DNA of 64,000 nt from Pigmentiphaga litoralis (GCF_014651835.1 NZ_BMXQ01000001.1:2246801-2310800); one strand, 5' to 3'; counted from the stretch's first letter, positions 8,377-18,089 are shown. Notes: generated by a model not told the origin, from the sequence alone. A program made the numbers and translations.

Positions 8377-9473
8377 CACCGCGGGGCCTCTGTCTCGACC
8401 GGCACGCTGGCCGTGTCGATGCTCGCGACCACCGACATGCCTGGACGCAGCCGGTCAGCGAGCGGCTGGTCCGGATCGATGCGAATGCGCACGGGAATGC
8501 GCTGGGCGATCTTCACGAAGTTGCCGGTGGCGTTGTCAGCCGCCAGCACGCTGAACTCGGAACCCGTGGCCGGTGAGATCCGCTCCACATGCCCGGTCAG
8601 TTTCGCGCGGTCGAGCGCGTCCACTTGCAAGGTCGCGGCCTGCCCCAGCCGGACCCGGGCCATCTGCGTTTCCTTCAGGTTCGCGATGACCCAGACCTGT
8701 TCGGGCACCAGCGCCATCAGCTGCGCGCCCGAGTTCACATAGGCCCCCTGCCGCACCAGCACCTGGCCGAGCAGGCCATCGCGCGGCGCGACGATCCGGG
8801 TGTTGGACAGATCGATCTCGGCCAGTTGCACGGCGGCCTGGGCGGCCTCGACGGCGGCTTCGAGCGAACCGCGATTGACGACCACCGATTCGCGATCCTG
8901 CCGGGAAATCTCCAGCGCCGCCCTTGCCTGCTCGGCCGCCGCCACCGCCTGCGCATGAGCCGCGCGGGTCTGGTCGCGCTCCCGCAAGGACAGGGAACCG
9001 TCGGCCACCAGCTCTTCAACCCGCCTGAGGTCGGCGGTGGACCGTGCGGCCTGCGCATCGGCGTTGCCGATCGCCGCACGGTTCTGCGCAATGACGGCGT
9101 CGGCGCGGCGGCGCTGTTGCTGCGCGTTGGCCAGCGCGGCCTTTTGCGCCGACAGTTGCGCCATGGCCTGGTCCAGCCGCTGGCGGTAGATGCGGTCATC
9201 GATCCGCACCAGCAGGTCGCCCGCCTTGACGCGCTGGAAGTCCTGTACGTGAACCTCCGCCACATAGCCGCTCAGTTGCGGTCCGATCAACGTGACCTGC
9301 CCGCGCACGTAGGCGTTTTCGGTGCTTTGCACGCCACTGGTGAACGGCGGCAGGCGCCATGCATACAGAATGATCAGTACACCGATGATGGCGATCGCCG
9401 CAAAGAAAGACAGCGACAACAGCCGGCGGCCGTTGACACGGCGCGAGGGGGATGGCGGGACGGGTGTGCTCAT
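8376..9473 (-). CDS. HlyD/EmrA family membrane fusion protein
   Basis: The 365-residue protein is the periplasmic adaptor of the pump. One transmembrane helix (about residues 18-41, LLSLSFFAAIAIIGVLIILY) anchors it in the inner membrane. Then come the first barrel-sandwich half with TENAYVRGQVTLIGPQLSGY, a long coiled-coil hairpin rich in Ala, Gln and Arg (about 95-205), the second lipoyl half (IVAPRDGLLGQVLVRQGAYV) and the beta-barrel. The TENAYVRG motif is typical of EmrA-like proteins that pair with 14-helix MFS exporters. It lies 30 nt after the MFS gene and overlaps the outer-membrane gene by one nucleotide. Confidence 0.92.
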   Translation of the reverse strand: MSTPVPPSPSRRVNGRRLLSLSFFAAIAIIGVLIILYAWRLPPFTSGVQSTENAYVRGQVTLIGPQLSGYVAEVHVQDFQRVKAGDLLVRIDDRIYRQRLDQAMAQLSAQKAALANAQQQRRRADAVIAQNRAAIGNADAQAARSTADLRRVEELVADGSLSLRERDQTRAAHAQAVAAAEQARAALEISRQDRESVVVNRGSLEAAVEAAQAAVQLAEIDLSNTRIVAPRDGLLGQVLVRQGAYVNSGAQLMALVPEQVWVIANLKETQMARVRLGQAATLQVDALDRAKLTGHVERISPATGSEFSVLAADNATGNFVKIAQRIPVRIRIDPDQPLADRLRPGMSVVASIDTASVPVETEAPR

Positions 9474-9503
9474 CGTGGAAAGTCAGCCAGGTCAGTAGGT
9501 CTA

Positions 9504-11177
9504 TCAGTCGGCATTGCCTATCGGGGCAGCGGCCATGCCCGCTGCGGCGTCAGTCGCGGGCGGCCGATGCGCATAACGGTTCACCAGCAGGCGCACCATC
9601 GCCCAGATCAGGGTGCCGATCGCAATCCCTGCAATCAGCAGGAACACATCGTTGTACGCGAGCACGTTGGCTTCCCGCGTCGCGGCCGACCCGAGCGCCA
9701 CCACTGCTTCGGCATTGCGCAATGCGGGGTCGGCCAGCAGCCCGGATGTCGAGGCCGCACTGCCCTGCAGCCGCGCGGCAACCAAGGGATCCTGCAGCGT
9801 CAGCGACTCGACCAGAATGCTCGAGTGGAACTTTTCGCGCACGATCTGGAAGGTGCCCAGCAAGGCGGCGCCCAGCAATCCGCCCAGGTTCTGCGCCATG
9901 CCGAACAGCACCGAAAAGCTGATCAGGTTACGAGGCTCTGCAATGACGCCGCTCATGCCACTCAGCATGGCGGCGCCCAGAAAGAAGGTACCGCCAAAGC
10001 CCAGCAGGAACTGGCTGACGTACATGTTCGCGGGGCGTGTCAGGTTGGTCGCGTGGGCATCGATCAGTGCACCGATAGTCATGAGGATCAATGACACGAC
10101 GATGGGCATGGCGATGCGTTTGGGGTGGATCGTCATGGCGCTGGCTGCGAGGCCCGCCACCGACCCGAGCAGCACGACACCGAACAGTCCCTGCATCTGG
10201 TCGTTGCTCATGCCAAGCGCCGTCAGGAAACCGACGGCGCCGGTCGCCTGTTCCGACAGCACGATACGGATCAGCGTGATCGCCACGCCCAGCCGCACGA
10301 TGCTTGCGCTCGTCAACCATCGTGTGTTGAGCAAAGGGCGCGCGCGGTGATGCTCAACCGCAAAGCCCGCCGTGATCAGCACCACGGCACCGGCCAGGGC
10401 CCACCCCAGCCATGCCGTCTCGGTCCACCACCCGAATCGGCCAAGCGACAGCACCGCGCACAGCAGCGCCACGCCCGGCGCAAACAGACTGAAGGTCAGG
10501 AAGTCCAGCGGCTCGAAGGTCTTGATCCGGTCGCCTGGCGGCAGCTTGAGCGCCAGCACGCAGGCCAGCGACAGCAAAGCCAGTCCCAGCTCGAACAGAT
10601 ACAGCCCGCGCCACTCTCCGAATTCCAGCAGTTCGGATGAAAAAATGCGGGCCAGCGGCAGGGCGAGTTGCGAGAAGCCCAGCCCCAGCACCAGGCCTTT
10701 GAGCCTGTGCCTGGCGGGAAAGGCCTGCAGCGTGTAGTACAGGCCAAGGGATGTCAGCGCCGCGCCCACCATGCCATGCGCTGCCCGCACCGCGATGGCG
10801 GACCCCAGGTCGTTCACGAAAAGGTGAGCGAACGTCACCAGCGCGTACAGCAGCAGGAAGGCTTCGGTGAACAGGCGCAGGCCGAACTGCTGGCGGAACT
10901 TGACCAGCAGGATGTTCATCGACACATTGGTCATCACGTAGGCGGCCGGCAGCCAGGCCATCTCGGACGCATAGGCGCCAAGCGAGCCTTGCAGGTTCAG
11001 CAGGTTGGCCGTGACCAGCGCATTGCCCAGCCCGCCCGTCATGGCAACGATAAACCCGACGATCGCGTAGGCCAGGCGTTTGGGCGTCGAATGCAGCGGA
11101 CTCGAGGGCGAGCCCGGCAGCATGGGCCGTTCATGCGGCAGCCAGTCTCTGGGAGCGTAGGGGTCGGTCGAGGCCAT
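9504..11177 (-). CDS. MFS drug exporter, DHA2/EmrB-like
   Basis: The 557-residue protein has about fourteen hydrophobic segments, the count of the DHA2 drug:H+ antiporter family, and begins its membrane part at about residue 35 (LAYAIVGFIVAMTGG). It is the inner-membrane motor of an EmrAB-TolC-type system and heads the operon MFS, HlyD, outer-membrane lipoprotein. A charged loop APRDWLPHERPM precedes the first helix. The substrates are not evident from sequence; multidrug or aromatic-acid export is usual. No regulator is adjacent upstream: the next gene, creA, is divergent. Confidence 0.9.
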   Translation of the reverse strand: MASTDPYAPRDWLPHERPMLPGSPSSPLHSTPKRLAYAIVGFIVAMTGGLGNALVTANLLNLQGSLGAYASEMAWLPAAYVMTNVSMNILLVKFRQQFGLRLFTEAFLLLYALVTFAHLFVNDLGSAIAVRAAHGMVGAALTSLGLYYTLQAFPARHRLKGLVLGLGFSQLALPLARIFSSELLEFGEWRGLYLFELGLALLSLACVLALKLPPGDRIKTFEPLDFLTFSLFAPGVALLCAVLSLGRFGWWTETAWLGWALAGAVVLITAGFAVEHHRARPLLNTRWLTSASIVRLGVAITLIRIVLSEQATGAVGFLTALGMSNDQMQGLFGVVLLGSVAGLAASAMTIHPKRIAMPIVVSLILMTIGALIDAHATNLTRPANMYVSQFLLGFGGTFFLGAAMLSGMSGVIAEPRNLISFSVLFGMAQNLGGLLGAALLGTFQIVREKFHSSILVESLTLQDPLVAARLQGSAASTSGLLADPALRNAEAVVALGSAATREANVLAYNDVFLLIAGIAIGTLIWAMVRLLVNRYAHRPPATDAAAGMAAAPIGNAD

Positions 11178-11374
11178 GCGGTCGATGGGCGGGGGACGGT
11201 GTCGACGAATCCAAGGTCGGTCCTGTATTACGCCAGATAATTCCGTCCGTCATCGACCACGAGCCATAACCGCTTGCATAACTTTGTAGCAGTTCGTGTC
11301 GCGCCACGGGCATGGCTGTGCTCTGATGCAGGGTGGCCCGGGCTTTCGCACCGGCCGCTTTATCGGATAAATGT

Positions 11375-11842
11375 ATGAAACGCCACCTGCTGCTACTTCT
11401 TGCCCTGACGCTGTCGGGCGCTGCCCACGCAGAAACCGTGGGCGAGGTCGATACCGTCTTCAAGTTCATTGGCCCGGACCACAAGATCGTGGTCGAAGCG
11501 TACGACGATCCCAAGGTGCAAGGCATAACCTGCTACGTGTCGCGCGCCAAGACAGGCGGCGTCAAGGGCGCGCTGGGCCTGGCCGAAGACAAGGCCGAAG
11601 CCTCGATCGCATGCCGGCAGGTCGGCCCTATCGTCTTTCGCGGCACATTGCCCAAGCAGGAAGAAGTCTTCAATGAACGTCTGTCGATATTGTTCAAGAA
11701 GCTGCGGGTGGTGCGCATGGTCGACGCCCCGCGCAGCACCCTGGTCTACCTCACGTATTCGGATCGTGTGATCGAAGGCTCGCCGCAGAACGGCGTTACC
11801 GCCGTGCCGGTCGACCGCGCGACACCCATCCCCGTGAAGTAA
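11375..11842 (+). CDS. creA: CreA family periplasmic protein
   Basis: From the ATG at 11375 the 155-residue product has a clear Sec signal ([19 protein letters not shown]) and a mature part beginning [20 protein letters not shown], characteristic of CreA. Conserved [13 protein letters not shown] and IACRQVGPI segments carry the two family cysteines. CreA is widespread in proteobacteria and its function is unsettled. The start at 11375 was chosen because an upstream in-frame codon would bury the signal peptide. It is followed after 3 nt by the DUF445 gene. Confidence 0.92.
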   Translation: MKRHLLLLLALTLSGAAHAETVGEVDTVFKFIGPDHKIVVEAYDDPKVQGITCYVSRAKTGGVKGALGLAEDKAEASIACRQVGPIVFRGTLPKQEEVFNERLSILFKKLRVVRMVDAPRSTLVYLTYSDRVIEGSPQNGVTAVPVDRATPIPVK

Positions 11843-11845
11843 GCC

Positions 11846-13144
11846 TTGCCCGTGCAGCCCGCCGACACCGCACCGCTCACCCCCTCCGCTGCCGACGAGC
11901 TCAAGCGCCAGCAACTGCGGCGCATGCAGTGGATCGCGACCGGCATGTTCTTTGTGGTCACCGCGATCTATGCGGCGGCGACGGTGCTGGATGCTGCGCA
12001 TCCGGCATGGAGCTATGTGGCGGCCTTTGCCGAAGCCGCCATGGTCGGTGCGATTGCCGACTGGTTCGCCGTGACCGCGCTGTTCCGCCATCCACTGGGC
12101 CTGCGCTTCATTCCCCATACGGCAATCATTCCGCGCAACAAGGCCCGCATCGCCGACAACCTGGGCGCGTTCGTGCAAGGCGAATTCTTCGCGCATGAGC
12201 GGATCGCGGCAATGGTGCAATCGCTGGACCCCGCCAGCCGGTTGGCCACGTGGCTGGCCGTGCCCGCCAACGCCAGCGTGCTGGCCGACACGGTGCGCCA
12301 GGCCCTGCTGCTGGCGTTGAAGGCGCTGGATGACCGGGCAGTGCGGCAGTTCCTGGACCGCAACCTGTCCAACCTGTTTCGCGAACTGGACCTCTCGGCG
12401 CTCAGCGGCAAGGTGCTGCAGGCCCTGACGCACGAAGGCCGCCATCAGGCCATCCTGGACCAGCTGCTCAAGAGCCTGAACCAGTTCATCAGCCAGCCCG
12501 AGATCAAGGAAAGCCTGGTCGATCAGCTGGCCACCAAGGTGCCGCTCTACTTCGACAAGATCAAGGCATCGACGGCACGGTATCTGCTGGAACGTGCGCT
12601 CGATTCGGTGCGCGAATTGCTGATCGCAGTGGACGAAAACCCGGAGCATCCACTGCGAATCCGGTTCGATGCGTCGATCGCCAGCTTTGCGACGCGGCTT
12701 GAAGAGGACCCGGAACTGAAGGCAACGATCCGCCAGTACCAGGAACATATGGCCGCCAACCCTGCGCTGCGCAGCTATGTGGAAGGCCTGTGGACGGACT
12801 TCAAGGCGTGGATCGAGCGCGACCTGGCGGCCGAACAGTCGCGTCTGCATGGCCGCGTGACGGCGGTCCTGGTGCACGCCGGCGCCACGCTGTCAGCCGA
12901 CGCGGCCATGCGCACGTGGATCAATACGCAGCTCATGGCGCGGGTGCCTGGCGTGCTCGACCGGCTGCGGCCGCGCATCGGCGCGCTGATCTCGGACAAG
13001 GTCAAGGAATGGAAAGATGAAGAAGTGGTCGACAAGGTCGAACTCAACATCGGCAAGGATCTGCAATACATCCGTATCAACGGCACGGTCGTGGGCGGGC
13101 TGGTGGGCCTCATCATCCATGCCGTCACGCTGTGGCTGCGCTGA
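11846..13144 (+). CDS. DUF445 domain membrane protein
   Basis: The 432-residue protein fits DUF445: an N-terminal membrane helix (about residues 28-45, IATGMFFVVTAIYAAATVL), the hallmark AAMVGAIADWFAVTALFRHP and IIPRNKARIADNLGAFVQ motifs, a long helical cytoplasmic or periplasmic middle and a C-terminal hydrophobic helix ending in WLR. Function is unknown for the family. No ATG fits; TTG at 11846 or GTG at 11852 must start it, since the next ATG would remove the region before the first helix. It is 3 nt downstream of creA, so the two are likely cotranscribed. Confidence 0.88.
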   Translation: MPVQPADTAPLTPSAADELKRQQLRRMQWIATGMFFVVTAIYAAATVLDAAHPAWSYVAAFAEAAMVGAIADWFAVTALFRHPLGLRFIPHTAIIPRNKARIADNLGAFVQGEFFAHERIAAMVQSLDPASRLATWLAVPANASVLADTVRQALLLALKALDDRAVRQFLDRNLSNLFRELDLSALSGKVLQALTHEGRHQAILDQLLKSLNQFISQPEIKESLVDQLATKVPLYFDKIKASTARYLLERALDSVRELLIAVDENPEHPLRIRFDASIASFATRLEEDPELKATIRQYQEHMAANPALRSYVEGLWTDFKAWIERDLAAEQSRLHGRVTAVLVHAGATLSADAAMRTWINTQLMARVPGVLDRLRPRIGALISDKVKEWKDEEVVDKVELNIGKDLQYIRINGTVVGGLVGLIIHAVTLWLR

Positions 13145-13179
13145 TCCCGCCCCCGCAATCATCCGACAAGGAGGACGCA

Positions 13180-13890
13180 ATGGTCTATGAACTTTGGTAC
13201 TGGGACGGCATTCCCGGCCGCGGCGAATTCGTGCGGCTCGCGTTGGAAGGCGCCGGCATTCCGTATGTGGAGCGCGCGCGTGGCCCTGAGGTTGACGAGA
13301 ACGCCCTGGTCGATGACATGGCGCGCGACCGGCCGCATCCGCCGTTTGCCCCGCCCTACCTGGTCGCGGGCCAGCTCACCATCGCGCAGACCGCCAACAT
13401 CCTGCTCTTCCTGGGCGAAAAGCACGGCCTGGCGCCGACCGACACGGCTGGCAAGCTGTGGGTCAATCAACTGCAACTGACGATCGCCGACATGGTTGCG
13501 GAAGTCCATGACGTGCACCATCCGATCGACTCGTCCATGTATTACGAGGACCAGCAACCCGAGGCCAAACGCAAGGCCTACAGCTTTCGCCGCAACCGCA
13601 TTCCCAAGTACCTGGGCTATTTCGAACGCGTGCTGGAAGCCCAGGGCGACTGGCTGGCAGGCGGCACCGACTGGACGTATGCCGACCTGTCGCTGTTCAT
13701 CCTGGTTGACGGCCTGAAGTTCGCGTTCCCGAAACGGATGGCGCACGTCGCCAAGAACACGCCGCGCGTGATGGCCCTGCACCGCAAGGTCGAAGAACTG
13801 GATGCGTTGCAGGACTACTTCAAGAGTGACCGCCGCCTGCCCTACGGCGACGGCATCTTCCGCCACTATCCGGAACTGGACGAGGCCTAG
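13180..13890 (+). CDS. Glutathione S-transferase family protein
   Basis: The 236-residue protein opens MVYELWYWDGIPGRGEFVRL, a GST N-terminal thioredoxin-like domain with catalytic Tyr candidates at the first strand, and has the SNAIL-equivalent segment IAQTANILLFLGEKHGL. The C-terminal helical domain holds WLAGGTDWTYADLSLF. It resembles the sigma/S-crystallin type. The start at 13180 is fixed by a perfect AAGGAGG ribosome site seven bases before it. It overlaps nothing and follows the DUF445 gene by 35 nt. Its substrate is not predictable. Confidence 0.88.
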   Translation: MVYELWYWDGIPGRGEFVRLALEGAGIPYVERARGPEVDENALVDDMARDRPHPPFAPPYLVAGQLTIAQTANILLFLGEKHGLAPTDTAGKLWVNQLQLTIADMVAEVHDVHHPIDSSMYYEDQQPEAKRKAYSFRRNRIPKYLGYFERVLEAQGDWLAGGTDWTYADLSLFILVDGLKFAFPKRMAHVAKNTPRVMALHRKVEELDALQDYFKSDRRLPYGDGIFRHYPELDEA

Positions 13891-13922
13891 TCCATAAGCG
13901 ACCGGGCGACCGGGCGGCCGGA

Positions 13923-15224
13923 CTAGCGCGCCGGCATGTCCTTTTCGGTGTAGACCAGTTCGCTGCGCGCATCCGCAGGGATGGGGCCGAAGGTCTCGGC
14001 CCACGCCGCAGCCTGGGCCTGCATGGCGGCAAGCCGCGCCGGGTCGCGCTGCGCCAGATTCGCGCGCTCGCGCTCATCGACAGACAGGTTGAACAGGTAG
14101 CGATTGCCGTCGACCTCCAGGTACTTCCAGTCGCCATCGCGCACGGCCTGCTGCGACCGATGGTTCATGCGCCAGTACATGGGCCGGTCGAACACCTGGT
14201 CCGGACGCCGCAGCACCGGCAGCATCGACACGCCGTCCAGCGGATAGTCCGGGTGCGGCGTCACGCCCGCGATCTCCAGCATCGTTGCCGTCCAGTCCAT
14301 CGTCATGCAGTGCTGCGTGCTGACTTCACCTTCGGGCAGCTTGCCTGCCCATTGCACGATGTAGGGCACGCGGATCCCGCCCTCGGTCAGGTCCATCTTG
14401 CCGCCCACCAGCGGCCACGTATCCGAAAAGCGCTCGCCGCCGTTGTCGCTGGTGAAGATGACAACCGTGTCTTCGGCCAGCCCCAGGTCATCCAGCGCCT
14501 GCAGCACCCGGCCGCAGCCTTCGTCCAGCGCCTTGATCATCTCGCCATACACCTGCACCGACCCGCCATCCAGATGCCGGATGTCGGTATCGACCTGGGC
14601 ATTCGGGCCACCTTGCGCGCGCGGCTCCCACGGCCAATGCGGCGCGGTGTAATGCAGGCTGAGCAGGAAAGGCTTGCGGTCCCCGGCACGCGTCGCCAGG
14701 TAATCGACGGCTTCATCGGTCAGCAGGTCGGTCAGGTAATGACCATCATAGTGGGCGGGCTCACCGTTCTTGACGAGGTCGTGCTTGCCCATCCGGTCGA
14801 CATGGCTGAAGTAGCTCACCCCGCCCGACAGCGGCCCGATGTGATAGTCGTAGCCGCTTTTCTGCGGGCCGAAATGCGGCGGGTAGCCCAGGTGCCATTT
14901 GCCGATCAGTGCCGTGTGATAGCCCTGGTCGCGCAGCAGGGACGGAAGCGTCGGATGGCTGGGCGGCATGCCGATCTCGGTGCTGCCGCGAAAGCGCCCC
15001 GTCATGGGCTCTTCGGCCGCGCCGCGCAGGCGGTATTGGTAGCGCCCCGTGATCAGGCCGAAACGTGTCGGTGAACACACTGGCGAATTGGCGTAACCCT
15101 GCGTGAAGCGCACGCCGCGCGCGGCCATGCGGTCAAGGTTGGGGGACACGGGTTTGCGGCCGCCGTAGCAGCCAAGATCCGCATAGCCGAGGTCATCGGC
15201 CAGAATGAAAATGAAGTTGGTCAT
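13923..15224 (-). CDS. Sulfatase (arylsulfatase family)
   Basis: The 433-residue protein has the sulfatase fold: metal-binding Asp10-Asp11 in FILADDLGYADLGCYGG and the formylglycine motif CSPTR with Cys50. Further metal and catalytic residues lie in LIGKWHLGY and FTSDNGGE. Cys-type sulfatases need a maturation enzyme, which is not in the window. No signal peptide is seen from the chosen start, so it acts in the cytoplasm unless the start is misplaced. The ATG at 15224 gives the standard N terminus; the upstream in-frame extension lacks family similarity. It follows a Bug gene by 10 nt, suggesting import and desulfation of one compound. Confidence 0.9.
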   Translation of the reverse strand: MTNFIFILADDLGYADLGCYGGRKPVSPNLDRMAARGVRFTQGYANSPVCSPTRFGLITGRYQYRLRGAAEEPMTGRFRGSTEIGMPPSHPTLPSLLRDQGYHTALIGKWHLGYPPHFGPQKSGYDYHIGPLSGGVSYFSHVDRMGKHDLVKNGEPAHYDGHYLTDLLTDEAVDYLATRAGDRKPFLLSLHYTAPHWPWEPRAQGGPNAQVDTDIRHLDGGSVQVYGEMIKALDEGCGRVLQALDDLGLAEDTVVIFTSDNGGERFSDTWPLVGGKMDLTEGGIRVPYIVQWAGKLPEGEVSTQHCMTMDWTATMLEIAGVTPHPDYPLDGVSMLPVLRRPDQVFDRPMYWRMNHRSQQAVRDGDWKYLEVDGNRYLFNLSVDERERANLAQRDPARLAAMQAQAAAWAETFGPIPADARSELVYTEKDMPAR

Positions 15225-15234
15225 GCTGTTCCGC

Positions 15235-16209
15235 TCAGTCCACCGACATGCCGCTGGACTTGATGATCTTGAGATACCGGTCGCGCGTGGCCGACAGCTC
15301 GCGCGTGGCCGCGTCACCTCGCAGGTTCATGGGGCTGATGTCCATGGCGCGCAGCCGCTCCTGCACATCGGGCGCGGCAAGCGCGGTGGTGATCGCGCCT
15401 TCGAGTTTATCGATGATGGCCTGCGGCGTCCCGCTGGGCGCCATTACGGTATAGATCACGTCCTGCCGCACGTCGGCATAACCCAGCTCGGCCGTGGTCG
15501 GCACGTTCGGCAACAGGGGGGAACGCGCGCGCCCGGTCACGGCCAGGGCCGTGACCGTGCCAGCCTGTACCTGCTGGATCAGGCCCGATGCGGCCAGCGC
15601 CGCGGCCTGCACCTCGCCCGACACCAGCGCCAGCACGGCCGGCGCATTGCCGCGATAGGGCACATGCGTGATCTTCAGACCGGTCGCCTGTGACAGCATG
15701 GTCCCGCTCAGGTGACCGGGCGAACCGTTGCCGGCGGAACTGAAGCTGACCGGATCGGTGCGCCCCTTGGCCACCAGATCCTTGAGCGTGCTCACCTGGA
15801 GCTTGGGGCTGACCGCAATCAGCATGTTCGAAGATCCGAACAATGTGACAGGCTTGAGCTGATCCAGCTTGAAACCCAGGTTGGGGTACAGCCCCGGATT
15901 CACGGTAAAGGTCGAGTCCAGGCCAACCAGCAACGTGTAGCCGTCAGGCGCGGCGTTGGCCACCGACGCGGCGCCAATGTTGCCGCCGCTGCCGGTCTTG
16001 TTTTCGACGACGAAAGGCTGCTTGAACTGGGCCGACAGTTTTTCGCCAAGCACCCGCGCCATGATGTCGAGCGGACCCCCTGCCGTGAAGTTGACGACGA
16101 ACTTGACGGGCTTGTCGGGATACTCGGCCTGCGCCGGCGCGCTTGCGCCCAAGGTGCAGGCCAGGGCGACCGACGTGGCGGCCAGGAATCGCGACGGGTG
16201 ATGAAGCAT
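15235..16209 (-). CDS. Bug/TctC family substrate-binding protein
   Basis: The 324-residue periplasmic protein has a Sec signal ending ASAPAQA, then EYPDKPVKFVVNFTAGGPLD, the Bug opening that binds carboxylate ligands, and the usual PDGYT segment. Bug proteins feed tripartite tricarboxylate-type transporters or act as sensors; TctA and TctB are absent here. GGAGGAG just upstream supports the ATG at 16209. It heads a short operon with the sulfatase and is divergent from a LysR gene that likely controls it. Confidence 0.92.
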   Translation of the reverse strand: MLHHPSRFLAATSVALACTLGASAPAQAEYPDKPVKFVVNFTAGGPLDIMARVLGEKLSAQFKQPFVVENKTGSGGNIGAASVANAAPDGYTLLVGLDSTFTVNPGLYPNLGFKLDQLKPVTLFGSSNMLIAVSPKLQVSTLKDLVAKGRTDPVSFSSAGNGSPGHLSGTMLSQATGLKITHVPYRGNAPAVLALVSGEVQAAALAASGLIQQVQAGTVTALAVTGRARSPLLPNVPTTAELGYADVRQDVIYTVMAPSGTPQAIIDKLEGAITTALAAPDVQERLRAMDISPMNLRGDAATRELSATRDRYLKIIKSSGMSVD

Positions 16210-16238
16210 GGCAAACTCTCCTCCGATAAGCGTGACTT

Positions 16239-16255
16239 GCAGGTCGAGTACCTGC
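16239..16255. promoter_or_regulatory. Candidate LysR operator
   Basis: GCAGGT (16239-16244) and ACCTGC (16250-16255) form a perfect inverted repeat around CGAGT in the 127-bp space between the divergent Bug and LysR genes. It sits 30 bp upstream of the Bug ATG. The size and position suit a repressor or activator-type LysR site, though the classical T-N11-A form was not tested by alignment. Confidence 0.5.
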
Positions 16256-16336
16256 CTCACTGTGCGTCGATCATATCGGCAGGCGCCCGGCAGCAGGTTG
16301 ACGGTTACGCCAGACAATTGAGCAATAGGAAATCTC

Positions 16337-17290
16337 TTGCGGTTCTTCGACCCCCGCCTGCGGCTGCGCCACTTGCAATGCCTGATCGCCCTGGCAAGCC
16401 ATCGCAGCGTGCTGAAGGCAGCCGATGCCCTGGCGCTGACGCCCTCTGCCGTCTCCAAGTCGCTGTCGGAACTGGAAGACATTACCGGCGAGATCCTGTT
16501 CCTGCGCTATCGCAAAGGGCTGGAGCTGACCGCCGCGGGTCATACCCTGTTGCGCCATGCGGCGCAGGCCATGGGCATGCTGCAGGACGGGTTCGATCAG
16601 CTGGGTTCGGGAGCGAAGGCCCCGGAGCACTTGCGTATCGGGGTGCTGCCCACCGCCGAGACCGCCCTTGTGCCCCTGTCGATCGTCGACCTGCAGGCAC
16701 GCTACCCCGACATCCTGGTCACTGCCCACAATGGGGCCAACCCGGAATTGCTGATGCGCCTTCGATTGGGGGAACTGGATCTTGTGCTGGGCCGCATTGC
16801 CGAGCCGAGTCAGATGGTCGGCATCGCGTTCGAGCATCTGTATTCGGAACCGATGGTGCTGGTGGTGCGGGCGGGGCATCCCCTGGCCGCCCACACCGCT
16901 GTCGCACCCGCCGACCTGGCCGACTACCCGATGGTGTTGCCAACGCCAGGCACGTTCATCCGTGCGGCTGCCGACACGTTCTTTACCAGCAACGGCATTG
17001 CGCCGTCGGCTCGATGCACCGAAACCTTGTCATCGAGCGTGGCCAGCGCGTTGATGCGCGAAAGCCATGCCGTCTGGTTCAGCCCCGAAGGCATCGTGGC
17101 CAATGAGGTTGCAAGCGGTCAGGCCGTGGTGCTGCCCATCGATACGCGCGGCACCACCGCATCGGTCGGGCTGTCCACCATGGGGGCCACGCCGCCCGGC
17201 CCGGCGGTGCAGGCCTTCATGGACATCGTCAGGCAGCGCGCCACAGCGCCGCGCCGCCACGAATCCCCGCATCGTTCGAACCCACCTTGA
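16337..17290 (+). CDS. LysR family regulator, PcaQ/GbpR-like
   Basis: The 317-residue regulator has an N-terminal LysR helix-turn-helix (LRHLQCLIALASHRSVLKAA, then LTPSAVSKSLSELE) and a periplasmic-binding-protein-like effector domain. The RLRLRHLQC opening resembles the PcaQ/GbpR branch, many of whose members control aromatic-acid or sugar-acid uptake. The start is TTG at 16337, as no ATG fits the conserved opening. It is divergent from the Bug-sulfatase unit and probably regulates it. Its last 62 bp overlap the convergent ROK kinase gene. Confidence 0.9.
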   Translation: MRFFDPRLRLRHLQCLIALASHRSVLKAADALALTPSAVSKSLSELEDITGEILFLRYRKGLELTAAGHTLLRHAAQAMGMLQDGFDQLGSGAKAPEHLRIGVLPTAETALVPLSIVDLQARYPDILVTAHNGANPELLMRLRLGELDLVLGRIAEPSQMVGIAFEHLYSEPMVLVVRAGHPLAAHTAVAPADLADYPMVLPTPGTFIRAAADTFFTSNGIAPSARCTETLSSSVASALMRESHAVWFSPEGIVANEVASGQAVVLPIDTRGTTASVGLSTMGATPPGPAVQAFMDIVRQRATAPRRHESPHRSNPP

Positions 17291-17930
17291 CGTTGTCGGG
17301 CAACTTGATCGTCAATTCGCGCGCATTGCCGCCCCCGATGTGGATGCGATCGGCATGCAGCAGGGTATGCAGGATGGGCAGCACCCGCGCGATGCGCGAA
17401 TTCCAGCGGCGCTTGCCGATGCGCTTGAATTCGGCGTTGCCAACGTACTGATCGTAGGTGCGGTCCTTGTGGATCGGGTGATGCCCGAGTTCCATGTGCG
17501 GCATCAGCTCGCCATCGCGGAACAGTGCGCTGCCAAAGCCGGTTCCCAAGGTGATGACCAGTTCGACGCCCTTGCCTTCGATCAGCCCGAAGCCTTGCAT
17601 GTCGGCATCATTGAGCAGCCGCGCCGGATGGCCCCCCAGCCGTTCCGACAGCGTGTCGGCCAGCGCAAAGCCATACCAGATGTCCCTGCCCAGATTGGCG
17701 GCCGTCAGCACCTTGCCGTCTCGCACCACGCCAGGAAAGCCGATGGAGATGCGGTTGTACGGTGGCAGGTCCTTGACCAGCTTGACGATGGCATCGACCA
17801 CCACGTCGGGCTTGGCGGGCTTGGGGGTGTCGATCCGCACGCGCCCGGTCTGCATGACGCCGTCCTCGTCGATCACGTCGGCCTTGATGCCGCTGCCGCC
17901 AATGTCGATCGCCAAAATTCCGGGCTTCAT
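17229..17930 (-). CDS. ROK family kinase, polyphosphate glucokinase-like
   Basis: The 233-residue protein has the ROK phosphate loop ILAIDIGGSGIKADVIDE and the LGTGFGSAL adenosine loop. It lacks the CxCGxxGC zinc motif of most ROK kinases and has the compact size and ELGHHPIHKDRTYDQYVG segment of polyphosphate glucokinases, which phosphorylate glucose from polyphosphate or ATP. AGGAGACACG precedes the ATG at 17930. The gene runs into the LysR gene by 62 bp tail to tail. It is the only sugar kinase in the window. Confidence 0.85.
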   Translation of the reverse strand: MKPGILAIDIGGSGIKADVIDEDGVMQTGRVRIDTPKPAKPDVVVDAIVKLVKDLPPYNRISIGFPGVVRDGKVLTAANLGRDIWYGFALADTLSERLGGHPARLLNDADMQGFGLIEGKGVELVITLGTGFGSALFRDGELMPHMELGHHPIHKDRTYDQYVGNAEFKRIGKRRWNSRIARVLPILHTLLHADRIHIGGGNARELTIKLPDNVKVGSNDAGIRGGAALWRAA

Positions 17931-18089
17931 CGTGTCTCCTGCCTGCCTGTGGTTGAGCCGGCAGTGTGACATGCAGACCGGTTGACGACCGCAACGAGCT
18001 GTAAAACCCGTCTGGGGAATCGACGGCGGTGCGCCGCGGCGGCGCGACGCGCTACAGTGGTTCCAACATCTTTAACAGGAGTCCTGCCC

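Noticed and set aside
13887-13926. CTAGTCC/GGACTAG inverted repeat holding both convergent stop codons as a terminator
   Set aside because: Only 7-bp arms with a 26-nt loop and no T run; likely chance.
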